From: CAMCYM01 sp041191165
GTDB lineage: Bacteria; Bacteroidota; Bacteroidia; Flavobacteriales_D; Sanyastnellaceae
Reading direction: 5' to 3'
NCBI GenBank assembly: GCA_041191165.1
Contig: JBEEPJ010000107.1
Coordinates: 1-6,985, forward strand
DNA: 6,985 nucleotides
The position numbers were made by a program, and so were the translations under genes. The notes under the pieces are model-generated. The model searched no databases and was not told the DNA's origin. It was given only the letters and a program-made list of their open reading frames with translations. This document shows positions 1-6,219 of the stretch, one piece after another; within the stretch, counting starts at the first letter, position 1; every line of letters begins with the position of its first letter.

Positions 1-551
1 GACTTGTGGTCAAATTTGGTTCCGTAAATGGTCTGAAAATCCGAAGCCAACGCTACATAACCCCAGATGGGGCCCCATAGACCAGAACCCACCACCGGAA
101 CGACGGCAATCCGTTCACCATCCTTCTCACAGATGTACAAAGGGAAACGAAGATCCGACCCGCTGAGTTCACGCTTGAGCCCTTCGATATCGCCCAAGTT
201 CGCCTTGGCGACATTTTTCAAACCCGCGCGGTAATCCTTCATGATGTCGATGTTGAAGGGATCCTCGAGATTCTTCAAATCCAGGGGTTCCGTGGTTTCC
301 ACCACCGCACTTCCCTGCGCATCCAAGGCCACTCGGATTTGAACGTATTCGTCAAACAAGGCGCCTGCGTTCTCACGTGTTGCTTCCACGCCAATGGCGG
401 CGAGGATGTCCATTTTCTTCTTGTCCGCTGCATTCGAATCTTGACGCTCTTTGAGCGCAAGCGCCGTGTAGGCCAATGCGACCCCCACCACCACCACCAT
501 GACCACAGAAAATGTCAGGGTGTATCCTGTGCTGTTCTTATCGATTGCCAT
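1..551 (-). CDS. nqrC: Na+-translocating NADH:quinone reductase subunit C (partial, 3' end outside window)
   Basis: Subunit C of the Na+-NQR complex, a membrane-anchored flavoprotein that carries a covalently bound FMN and passes electrons on to the other membrane subunits. I translated the frame by hand from the ATG at 551-549: 183 codons are open up to the window edge. An N-terminal membrane anchor lies at about residues 11-32 (TLTFSVVMVVVVGVALAYTA), followed by a soluble domain. Near the end, VVPVVGSGLWGPIWGYVAL (about 150-168) is the family hallmark, and the frame leaves the window at a FDHK sequence that normally precedes ETPGLG. Family members are about 250 residues, so roughly 60-70 residues are missing, including the SGAT-type site where FMN attaches; flavinylation therefore cannot be checked. 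The start lies 5 bases after the nqrB stop with no strong Shine-Dalgarno, only A-rich sequence, typical of Bacteroidota. Identification is firm. Confidence 0.95.
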   Translation of the reverse strand, partial: MAIDKNSTGYTLTFSVVMVVVVGVALAYTALALKERQDSNAADKKKMDILAAIGVEATRENAGALFDEYVQIRVALDAQGSAVVETTEPLDLKNLEDPFNIDIMKDYRAGLKNVAKANLGDIEGLKRELSGSDLRFPLYICEKDGERIAVVPVVGSGLWGPIWGYVALASDFQTIYGTKFDHK

Positions 552-556
552 GGGAA

Positions 557-1819
557 TTAGTTTGCCGTTGAAGTGGAAATCTTTTGGGCCGCAAGCCACC
601 GCTTCTCCCTGCGACTCACGTTTGCCTGAACCACGAAATGGTCAATCAGAGGCGCGATTACATTGATGAACAAAATGGCCATCATGACGCCCTCCGGATA
701 AGCTGGATTTACGACCCGTATCAAGATCGAGAGCGCTCCGCCGATGAACCCATAAATCCACTTGCCCATGTCGGTTTGGGCAGCGCTCACCGGGTCTGTT
801 GCCATGAACACCATCCCAAACATAAAGCCCCCCAAGACGACTTGATGCAAGGGAGGCAAGGTCATGTACGCATTTGCAGCTGCCAAGTTGAAAACGAAGG
901 CCATACCAAGTCCGCCCAAAAGGAAAGACAACATAATCCGCCAGCTGCCGATTCCCGTCCAAATCAAGAGAGCCGCTCCCAATAAAATGGCCAGGGATGA
1001 GGTTTCGCCAATGGAACCGGGAATGGTCCCCAGGAATGCATTCATCCAACTGAACATACCGTCCGGTCCAAACTTGGACATCACGGCTGCGGCTTCTGGA
1101 CTATCGACGGCTTTGCCCACCGTTCCCGCGAGCTCACCCAGCGCAGTGGCACCGGTATATCCATCCACCAGCAGACCGTCCGCCTTGGATGCTTCTACGT
1201 TGTGAATCCAAATCTCACCGGACATCTGCTTGGGATAGGCAAAGAACAAAAACGCCCGCGCGGTGAGCGCCACGTTGAGGATGTTCATTCCGGTTCCTCC
1301 GAAGACCTCTTTTGCAATGACCACCGCAAAAGCGGTTGCAATGGCAACCATCCACAGCGGAACATCCACCGGCATGATGAGCGGAATGAGCATTCCCGAA
1401 ACCAGGAAACCTTCATTGATGGCGTGCTTCCGCATGCCTGCAAACAGGAACTCAATGCCAAGACCCACCCCGTAGCTCACGACGATGAGGGGCAGCACCT
1501 TGATGGCCCCGATGCCCAGCTTCTCCCAAATCCGGAATAGATAAGGGTCAGAAGTGGAGATTTCTCCGATGGACAGCAAGTACTGATGACCCTGGTTCCA
1601 AGTGCCAAAGAGCAATGCCGGCACCAGCGCCAAAATCACGATGAACATCGTTCGCTTCAAGTCGATGCCATCGCGAATGTGCGTGCCCTTGTGGGTCACA
1701 TGGCCCGGGGTAAAGGCGAAGGTCTCGAGTGCGTCGTAGACCACCCAAAACCGGGACAATTTTCCGCCCTCCTGGAAATTGGGGCGCACCCGGTCCAACA
1801 GTTGATGCAGCGCTTTCAT
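557..1819 (-). CDS. nqrB: Na+-translocating NADH:quinone reductase subunit B
   Basis: Integral membrane subunit B of Na+-NQR (420 residues; the family is usually about 400-420). It carries a covalent FMN and, from work on the Vibrio enzyme, takes part in quinone reduction and coupling to Na+ transport. About ten hydrophobic segments are visible, at roughly residues 55-75, 103-128, 135-150, 153-172, 178-195, 272-290, 295-315, 325-342, 353-370 and 377-396. The hallmark KEVFGGTGMNILNVAL lies at 170-185. The flavinylation motif DGYTGAT is at 219-225, so Thr225 (codon 1145-1147) is the predicted FMN-phosphoester residue. Further family blocks are GSIGETSSLAILLGA (268-282) and MATDPVSAA (339-347). 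The start at 1819 is 6 bases downstream of the nqrA stop, so the two are co-transcribed and probably translationally linked. The protein is the NqrB type and not RnfD: it is full length and sits between nqrA and nqrC. Confidence 0.98.
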   Translation of the reverse strand: MKALHQLLDRVRPNFQEGGKLSRFWVVYDALETFAFTPGHVTHKGTHIRDGIDLKRTMFIVILALVPALLFGTWNQGHQYLLSIGEISTSDPYLFRIWEKLGIGAIKVLPLIVVSYGVGLGIEFLFAGMRKHAINEGFLVSGMLIPLIMPVDVPLWMVAIATAFAVVIAKEVFGGTGMNILNVALTARAFLFFAYPKQMSGEIWIHNVEASKADGLLVDGYTGATALGELAGTVGKAVDSPEAAAVMSKFGPDGMFSWMNAFLGTIPGSIGETSSLAILLGAALLIWTGIGSWRIMLSFLLGGLGMAFVFNLAAANAYMTLPPLHQVVLGGFMFGMVFMATDPVSAAQTDMGKWIYGFIGGALSILIRVVNPAYPEGVMMAILFINVIAPLIDHFVVQANVSRREKRWLAAQKISTSTAN

Positions 1820-1825
1820 GATTTG

Positions 1826-3184
1826 TTATCCCAATTCGTTTTGCAGCAAATCCAGACCCTCCCGCACGATGTGTTGAAGTTCCATCTTCGAGGTGCATGA
1901 GAATTCACACAAGGCGAAGTCCTCAGGGGCGACTTCGTAGATGCCCAGTCGCTCCATGCCGTCGATGTCATTTGCGAGAATGCTCTTCACCAGGTGCACG
2001 GGAAGGATGTCGAAGGGGAAGACCGCCTCGTACTGGCCGGAGACCACGAAGGCCCGGTGTTCACCGTTGTTGTTGGTGTCCAAGGCGAACTCCTTCGACT
2101 TGGGCAGAAGCCAAGTTGGGAACGCCCGGGAAAGGGAGAACTTGTTGAGACCGGGGCTGAGCCAGCCCTCGGTAAGGAGGAACTTGGGGTCCCGACCTTC
2201 TGGCAACATGGCCAGTTGGTGGTGCTTGGCGCCCAGGTATCCGCCAGCCTGGACCTGGGTGCCGGAGAGGACATCGCCCGAGACCACCCGGACCCGGTCC
2301 GAGTAGGCGGCTCCGCCCATGAGCACGTCGGCGCGGGATCCCATGCGGACCCGGTAATGCTGGGGAGAAGGGTGCTCCGACCCCCCCGCCGCTACGACGC
2401 GGTCCATGCGATAATGCCCGTGGGTCAGGAGGTGACCGAGGGCTACGACATCCTCAGGATGCATCGTCCAGATTACCTCGCCCTTGTTTACCGGGTGGGT
2501 CCAGTGGATTTGGACGCCAACATTGCCCGCGGGATGCGGACCTTCAAAAGCCGTGACCTCCACGCCCTTGACGCCGGCGTAAACCGAGTCGCCGGGACGC
2601 ACGCCGAGGTGTACTCCGCCCTCGCCCGCCAACTTGCCCAGCGCCCAAACCCCGGCCTGGAAATCCTCCATGCGGCCCGCGAGCACCGTCCCCATGTCCG
2701 GTGCCAGCGGTGCGGATGAAAATCCCGAGATGTAAATGGCGCGCGGACGGTCTGCAGGATTCGCCGGAACCGCAAACGGACGCTGCTCGAAGAACGGAAA
2801 CAAACCGCCCTGCAGCACCGCCGCCAGAATCTCCTCCCGCGAAGCCCGCTGCGGATCCAGGGTCGGGAAACTGCGGAATGTATCTGTGGCATCCGCCTCT
2901 ACCTCCACCGCCAAAATCCGGCGCTTTGCCCCCCGAACCACTTCCTTGAGCACCCCGCTCACCGGACTCAGGTACACCACCTCAGGCTTCTCCTTGTCCC
3001 GAAACAGGACATCCCCGGCCTGGAGTCGGTCGCCAGGACGCGCCTCCATCTTGGGAATAACTCCGTGAAAATCTGAGGGTTGAATGGCGTACACCGCCGA
3101 TCTTTGGGCATCCACCACTTGGGCCGCGGGGCGGCCTTGGAGGCGGATATCGGCACCTTTTCGGATCCGAATGGTTCGGGACAT
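1826..3184 (-). CDS. nqrA: Na+-translocating NADH:quinone reductase subunit A
   Basis: Peripheral cytoplasmic subunit A of Na+-NQR (452 residues, close to the family's about 445-450), implicated in quinone binding; in Bacteroidota the quinone is commonly menaquinone. The N-terminus (RIRKGADIRLQGRP, 6-19) and PVSGVLKEVVRGAKR (74-88) fit the RnfC/NqrA barrel-sandwich domain. The central block GPHPAGNVGVQIHWTHPV (215-232) followed by VIWTMHPEDVVALG (237-250) is diagnostic. The C-terminus with EDFALCEFSCTSKMELQ (421-437) matches the conserved cysteine-containing end of the family. No transmembrane segment is seen, as expected. The ATG at 3184-3182 gives a family-like N-terminus and lies about 27 bases after an exact TAnnTTTG element. 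It is the first gene of the operon; the nqrB start follows its stop after 6 bases. The assignment is firm. Confidence 0.98.
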   Translation of the reverse strand: MSRTIRIRKGADIRLQGRPAAQVVDAQRSAVYAIQPSDFHGVIPKMEARPGDRLQAGDVLFRDKEKPEVVYLSPVSGVLKEVVRGAKRRILAVEVEADATDTFRSFPTLDPQRASREEILAAVLQGGLFPFFEQRPFAVPANPADRPRAIYISGFSSAPLAPDMGTVLAGRMEDFQAGVWALGKLAGEGGVHLGVRPGDSVYAGVKGVEVTAFEGPHPAGNVGVQIHWTHPVNKGEVIWTMHPEDVVALGHLLTHGHYRMDRVVAAGGSEHPSPQHYRVRMGSRADVLMGGAAYSDRVRVVSGDVLSGTQVQAGGYLGAKHHQLAMLPEGRDPKFLLTEGWLSPGLNKFSLSRAFPTWLLPKSKEFALDTNNNGEHRAFVVSGQYEAVFPFDILPVHLVKSILANDIDGMERLGIYEVAPEDFALCEFSCTSKMELQHIVREGLDLLQNELG

Positions 3185-3205
3185 CGCTTGCCAGGTTTAC
3201 TTTTC
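3175..3205 (+). promoter_or_regulatory. Weak candidate promoter for the T9SS plug gene
   Basis: On the plus strand TTCG (3175-3178) is followed after 19 bases by TACTTTTC (3198-3205). Each differs from the Bacteroidota -33 TTTG and -7 TAnnTTTG elements by one base, and the spacing is right. Transcription would begin near 3211, about 43 bases before the ATG at 3254. The -33 part would lie inside the 5' end of nqrA on the opposite strand, so the two divergent promoters would overlap. With two imperfect elements, a chance match is quite possible. Confidence 0.25.
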
Positions 3206-3211
3206 GGGGCA

Positions 3212-3219
3212 CAAAGGTA
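3212..3219 (-). promoter_or_regulatory. Probable -7 element of the nqr operon promoter (TACCTTTG)
   Basis: Read on the minus strand, 3219-3212 is TACCTTTG followed by T, an exact match to the Bacteroidota primary-sigma -7 consensus TAnnTTTG. A TTTG at 3247-3244 could be the -33 element, but the spacer is 24 bases, slightly longer than the usual 17-23. Transcription would start near 3206, leaving a leader of about 20 bases before the nqrA ATG. The position, in the only intergenic space upstream of nqrA, supports the call. No clear operator palindrome or riboswitch is visible in the 69-base gap. Confidence 0.55.
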
Positions 3220-3253
3220 GTGCCGGGAAACAATCGGTTAGAACAAATTTGGC

Positions 3254-4627
3254 ATGAAGATTTCCATCGCGACGCATTTCAGGCATGTTGCTCAGCGCGA
3301 GGGGCACAAGCGGGCACCCGGCGAGCGTTGGGCGGGCGGCAACGGGCTGGTCGTGCTGCTGTGCGTCGTGCTCACGGCAATGGCCCAGCAACCCGGGTGG
3401 GGCCAGGTGCCGGTGGGCTACACGGCCCCGGGCTTGCACAGCGTGACCTTGCATCCGGTGGGAGTGCCGATGGGTTTGGCCTTCATCCCGCTGCAAGGTG
3501 GGCAGCTGGAACTGCGCTTCGACGACCTCGACGCCACCTTCGAAAACTACCGGCTCCGGGTCCAACATTGCACCTTCGACTGGTTCCCCTCCCCCGACAT
3601 GGTGCCCTCCGACTACCTGCGGGGCTTCCGCGAACTCGCCATCGATGACGTCGAGGCCAGCTTCAACACCCGGCAGGGCTACAACCACCACCGCATCGTC
3701 TTCCCCAACCCGTCCTTCGAAATCACCCGCAGCGGCAATTACCTCGTGGAGGTGTTCAAGGCCCGCAAGCCCGAGGAGGTGGTGCTCTCGCGGCGCTTCG
3801 TGGTCTATGAGTCGCTGTGCCCGGTCACCGTCCAAGTGGGACCTGCGACCTCGGTGGGCCTGCGCCGTTCCCATGTAGAGGTCGACCACACCGTGGGCAT
3901 CGTGGACTACCCCATGCCGGAAGCCGGGTCGGGCGGGCTACAAACCGTCATCCTTCAGAATGGCCGCTGGGACAACGCCATCAGCGCCCTGAAGCCCGTT
4001 TTCGTAAAAGACACCGAGGTCATCTACAACCACAGCGAAGTCAATCGGTTTCCCGGCGGGGTGCCCTACCGTTTCATCGATTTGAAGGGGCTGCGGTTTG
4101 CGGCCCAGGGCGTGGCCGCCATCGATGACAACGGCGAGCATTGGCGGTTCATCATGGAGCCGCTGGAGCCGCGGGTGTACCAGCCCTTCCGCGACGTGCC
4201 CGACGTCAACGGCCGCTTCCAGATCCGCAATGACCGGCAGGAGGACCACACAGGCGGGGATTACGTCATGGTGCACTTTGAGCTCCCGATGGATCCCCCG
4301 CTTTACGGGGAGGACATTTATCTCTTCGGGGATTTGAGCGTAGGCCAATTCCCCCCCACCCACCGCTTTCAGTACAACGCCATCACCCACCGTTACGAGC
4401 TGGAACTGCTGCTCAAGCAGGGCTACTACAACTACGTATTGCTCACCCGACCCGAGGAGGCCCGCGGGCGCAACGACGTCCCGTCCCTCCTCGCCCACCC
4501 CGGCTCGTGGGACACCCTCGAGGGGACGTCCGCCCTCAACGAGAACCAGTACACCGTCATCGCCTACTACTGGGACCGCGCGGGCTACGACCGCGTGGTG
4601 GGCATCGAGCACGCCCGTTATCCCTAA
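3254..4627 (+). CDS. Type IX secretion system plug protein (DUF5103 family)
   Basis: A 457-residue exported protein of the DUF5103/T9SS plug family. In Flavobacterium the plug protein was found to close the periplasmic end of the SprA outer-membrane translocon when no cargo is bound. Family blocks visible in order: LRFDDLDATFENYRL with VQHCTFDW (87-110), SDYLRGF (119-125), SGNYLVEVF (160-168), LQNGRWDNAISALKPVF (234-250), IYNHSEVNRFPGGVPYRF (257-274), and the C-terminal half with YGEDIYLFGDL (351-361), RYELELLLKQGYYNYVLL (380-397) and the ending near ENQYTVIAYYW (430-440). The signal peptide is unusual: about 30 mainly polar residues precede the hydrophobic core LVVLLCVVLTAMA (32-44), with likely cleavage near AMA/QQ. 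I keep the ATG at 3254 because it is the only in-frame ATG upstream of that core; a shorter start at an alternative codon is possible. It diverges from nqrA across 69 bases, and the next gene starts 11 bases after its stop. Confidence 0.92.
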   Translation: MKISIATHFRHVAQREGHKRAPGERWAGGNGLVVLLCVVLTAMAQQPGWGQVPVGYTAPGLHSVTLHPVGVPMGLAFIPLQGGQLELRFDDLDATFENYRLRVQHCTFDWFPSPDMVPSDYLRGFRELAIDDVEASFNTRQGYNHHRIVFPNPSFEITRSGNYLVEVFKARKPEEVVLSRRFVVYESLCPVTVQVGPATSVGLRRSHVEVDHTVGIVDYPMPEAGSGGLQTVILQNGRWDNAISALKPVFVKDTEVIYNHSEVNRFPGGVPYRFIDLKGLRFAAQGVAAIDDNGEHWRFIMEPLEPRVYQPFRDVPDVNGRFQIRNDRQEDHTGGDYVMVHFELPMDPPLYGEDIYLFGDLSVGQFPPTHRFQYNAITHRYELELLLKQGYYNYVLLTRPEEARGRNDVPSLLAHPGSWDTLEGTSALNENQYTVIAYYWDRAGYDRVVGIEHARYP

Positions 4628-4638
4628 ATCCCACCGCC

Positions 4639-6192
4639 ATGCGCCTACCCCGCCCTACCTTCACCTCGTTGTTGAGCGCATGCGCCCTGGTCGGACCAGC
4701 GGCCGCCACAGCCCAATCCCCCGACATCGACGCGGCCCTCGCCGACCTGCTGCAACAGGAGAACTTGATGGGGCTGTCGGTCGTAACCTTTTGCGGCGAT
4801 GGGCTCACGGGAAGCTACCACCACGGGCTGCGAAATTGGGCGGATCAGCTGCCGGTGAACCCGGCGACGGCCTACCGAATGGCTTCGGTTTCCAAGGCCG
4901 CCACGGCGGTGGCTTGCATGCGATTGGTGGAGAGTGGGGACTTGGATTTGGACTTGAATTGCTCCAACTACCTGGGATTTGCGCTGGAACATCCCCTCCA
5001 CCCCGGCGTGGCCATCACCCCGCGCATGCTGCTGAGCCACACGTCCGGCCTTCGGGACGGCTCCGGCTACGCGCCGTTTCTGCAGGAAACCACCGACGGC
5101 GACGCAGACATTCCGCCCCTATCTGCGCTGTGCGTACCCGGTGGGGCCTACCACACGAGCAACATGTGGGGCACGCCGGCGCCCGGCACCTACTTTCAGT
5201 ACAGCAACCTCAACTTTGGGGTGCTCGCGGCGGTAATGGAGGCGGCCAGCGGCCTGCGGTTCGATGTGCTGATGGACACCTGGTTGTTGGCGCCGCTGGG
5301 ATGCAACGGCGGTTACAATGTGTCTCAACTCGCAGGCATCGCGGACCTGGCGGTGCTCTACCGGAACCAGGGGGGCTGGACGCCTCAGGCGGACGACTTC
5401 GGCGGGGTGGCGCCGCCGGCCGGCGACTGGGCGAATTACGTGCCCGGAACCAACGGCCTGCTCTTCGGGCCGCAGGGGGGGCTGCGCATCACGGCGGAGG
5501 AGATGGCGCGCATCGCTGCGGTTTGGGGGGATGGGGCCTGGAACGGGGTGACCTTGCTCTCGCCCGAGTCTGTGGCCCAAATGCACGCCCCTGCGTGGAC
5601 CTCGAACGGCGCGAACGGCAACGATTACTATGGCCTCTTCCAGGGTTGGGGACTCGGGCTTCACCGCGCCGGTCTGGGCGACTCCGACGCCATTATCCCT
5701 GGCGAAGACGTCGCTTGGATCGGGCATCCGGGAGAGGCGTACGGGCTCATTTCCGACGCCTACGTGGACGTGACGAGCGGCTGGGGTTTCGTGTTCGCCA
5801 CCAACGGGGCCTGGAACGGCTATGCCGTGGGGAACACCGCCTGGTACACCGTGGAGGAGCAGGTATTCGAAACCCTCGCTCCCGACTGGCAGGCCTGTGC
5901 CGCGGGATCGGTGTCTCCGGTGCTCGAAATGGTCGCGCGCGCAGAGGCCGGCAAGTTGGCGCCCAACCCGGGCGCGGCGGGCGAATCGGTGCGCTGGCTG
6001 GGCCCGGATGCCCCGGTGGCGGGCGAGCCCATCGAGTGGTGGTCTGCTTCAGGCCAAATCCTCTCCACCACCCCCGCCGGTCCCGGCGGCTTGATTCCCG
6101 CCCCCCCCTCCACCCCCGGGGTATACTGGGTCCGGCTGCCCCTGTCGGGCCGGACTTTGCCCTGGGTTTTTGCAGAAGTTGGGAGCCGCTGA
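4639..6192 (+). CDS. Exported serine hydrolase of the beta-lactamase / penicillin-binding-protein fold with T9SS-like C-terminus
   Basis: A 517-residue secreted enzyme of the class C beta-lactamase/esterase superfamily (Pfam Beta-lactamase, PF00144). The three active-site motifs are intact: S83-V-S-K86 (nucleophile and general base), Y188-S-N190, and H363-P-G365 in place of K-T-G, as is common in esterases and D-aminopeptidases of this family. LLSHTSGL (131-138) and GPQGGLRITAEEMARI (277-292) are further family blocks. Substrate cannot be told from sequence; an esterase, peptidase or true beta-lactamase role are all open. Residues 1-25 form a signal peptide with a likely cut after ATA, before Gln26; LSAC (12-15) also fits a lipobox. 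Six cysteines remain after residue 25 (52, 94, 108, 165, 222, 420). About residues 439-517 look like a T9SS sorting domain. The frame stays open upstream to 4507, but the ATG at 4639 directly precedes the signal peptide and clears the plug gene by 11 bases, suggesting co-transcription with it. Confidence 0.9.
   Translation: MRLPRPTFTSLLSACALVGPAAATAQSPDIDAALADLLQQENLMGLSVVTFCGDGLTGSYHHGLRNWADQLPVNPATAYRMASVSKAATAVACMRLVESGDLDLDLNCSNYLGFALEHPLHPGVAITPRMLLSHTSGLRDGSGYAPFLQETTDGDADIPPLSALCVPGGAYHTSNMWGTPAPGTYFQYSNLNFGVLAAVMEAASGLRFDVLMDTWLLAPLGCNGGYNVSQLAGIADLAVLYRNQGGWTPQADDFGGVAPPAGDWANYVPGTNGLLFGPQGGLRITAEEMARIAAVWGDGAWNGVTLLSPESVAQMHAPAWTSNGANGNDYYGLFQGWGLGLHRAGLGDSDAIIPGEDVAWIGHPGEAYGLISDAYVDVTSGWGFVFATNGAWNGYAVGNTAWYTVEEQVFETLAPDWQACAAGSVSPVLEMVARAEAGKLAPNPGAAGESVRWLGPDAPVAGEPIEWWSASGQILSTTPAGPGGLIPAPPSTPGVYWVRLPLSGRTLPWVFAEVGSR
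5953..6189 (+). other. Putative T9SS type A-like C-terminal sorting domain (residues about 439-517 of the serine hydrolase)
   Basis: The last roughly 80 residues lie outside the hydrolase fold and follow the plan of T9SS type A sorting domains. There is an early KLAPNPG (439-445; compare the usual YPNP), a middle strand IEWWSASGQIL (465-475; compare the usual v.l.d..G..v), a PGVYWVRL strand (493-500; compare the usual G.Y.v.i) and a short final strand ending at the C-terminus. The match is by pattern only and is somewhat degenerate, notably WSASG where a charged D..G is common and the missing lysine in the last strand. Confidence 0.6.
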
Positions 6193-6207
6193 CTTCGGGG
6201 GACGACG

Positions 6208-6215
6208 TAGTTTTG
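6208..6215 (+). promoter_or_regulatory. -7-like promoter element TAGTTTTG directly before the dehydrogenase gene
   Basis: TAGTTTTG (6208-6215) matches the Bacteroidota TAnnTTTG consensus exactly and is followed by CGGC and the ATG at 6220. The transcript would start at or very near the ATG, giving a leaderless or nearly leaderless mRNA. No well-spaced -33 element is present: the nearest TTG (6179-6181) has a 26-base spacer. It lies in the 27-base gap after the serine hydrolase stop. Confidence 0.45.
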
Positions 6216-6219
6216 CGGC

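Noticed and set aside
482..499. Short run of CAC/CCA triplets within nqrC
   Set aside because: It encodes the run of valines in the membrane anchor of NqrC; too short to count as a microsatellite with a likely role, although slippage there would change the length of the anchor or shift the frame.
1994..2719. A 241-codon plus-strand frame opposite nqrA, with smaller ones opposite nqrB at 584-985 and 1202-1540
   Set aside because: nqrA and nqrB are unmistakable on the minus strand; the opposite frames have no domain or plausible start context.
3197..3889. A 230-codon antisense open frame opposite the plug gene, and similar antisense frames at 3938-4612, 5119-5727 and 5820-6482
   Set aside because: These lie opposite genes with firm family assignments; their translations show low-complexity His/Gly/Val- or Arg/Ser/Pro-rich composition and no recognisable motif.
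4507..4638. Possible 44-codon N-terminal extension of the serine hydrolase
   Set aside because: It would overlap the end of the plug gene by 121 bases and put a Pro/Arg-rich stretch before an otherwise normal signal peptide; the ATG at 4639 is the natural start.
6193..6219. A terminator between the serine hydrolase and the dehydrogenase
   Set aside because: The 27-base gap has no stem-loop followed by a T run; the four T bases belong to the -7-like element.
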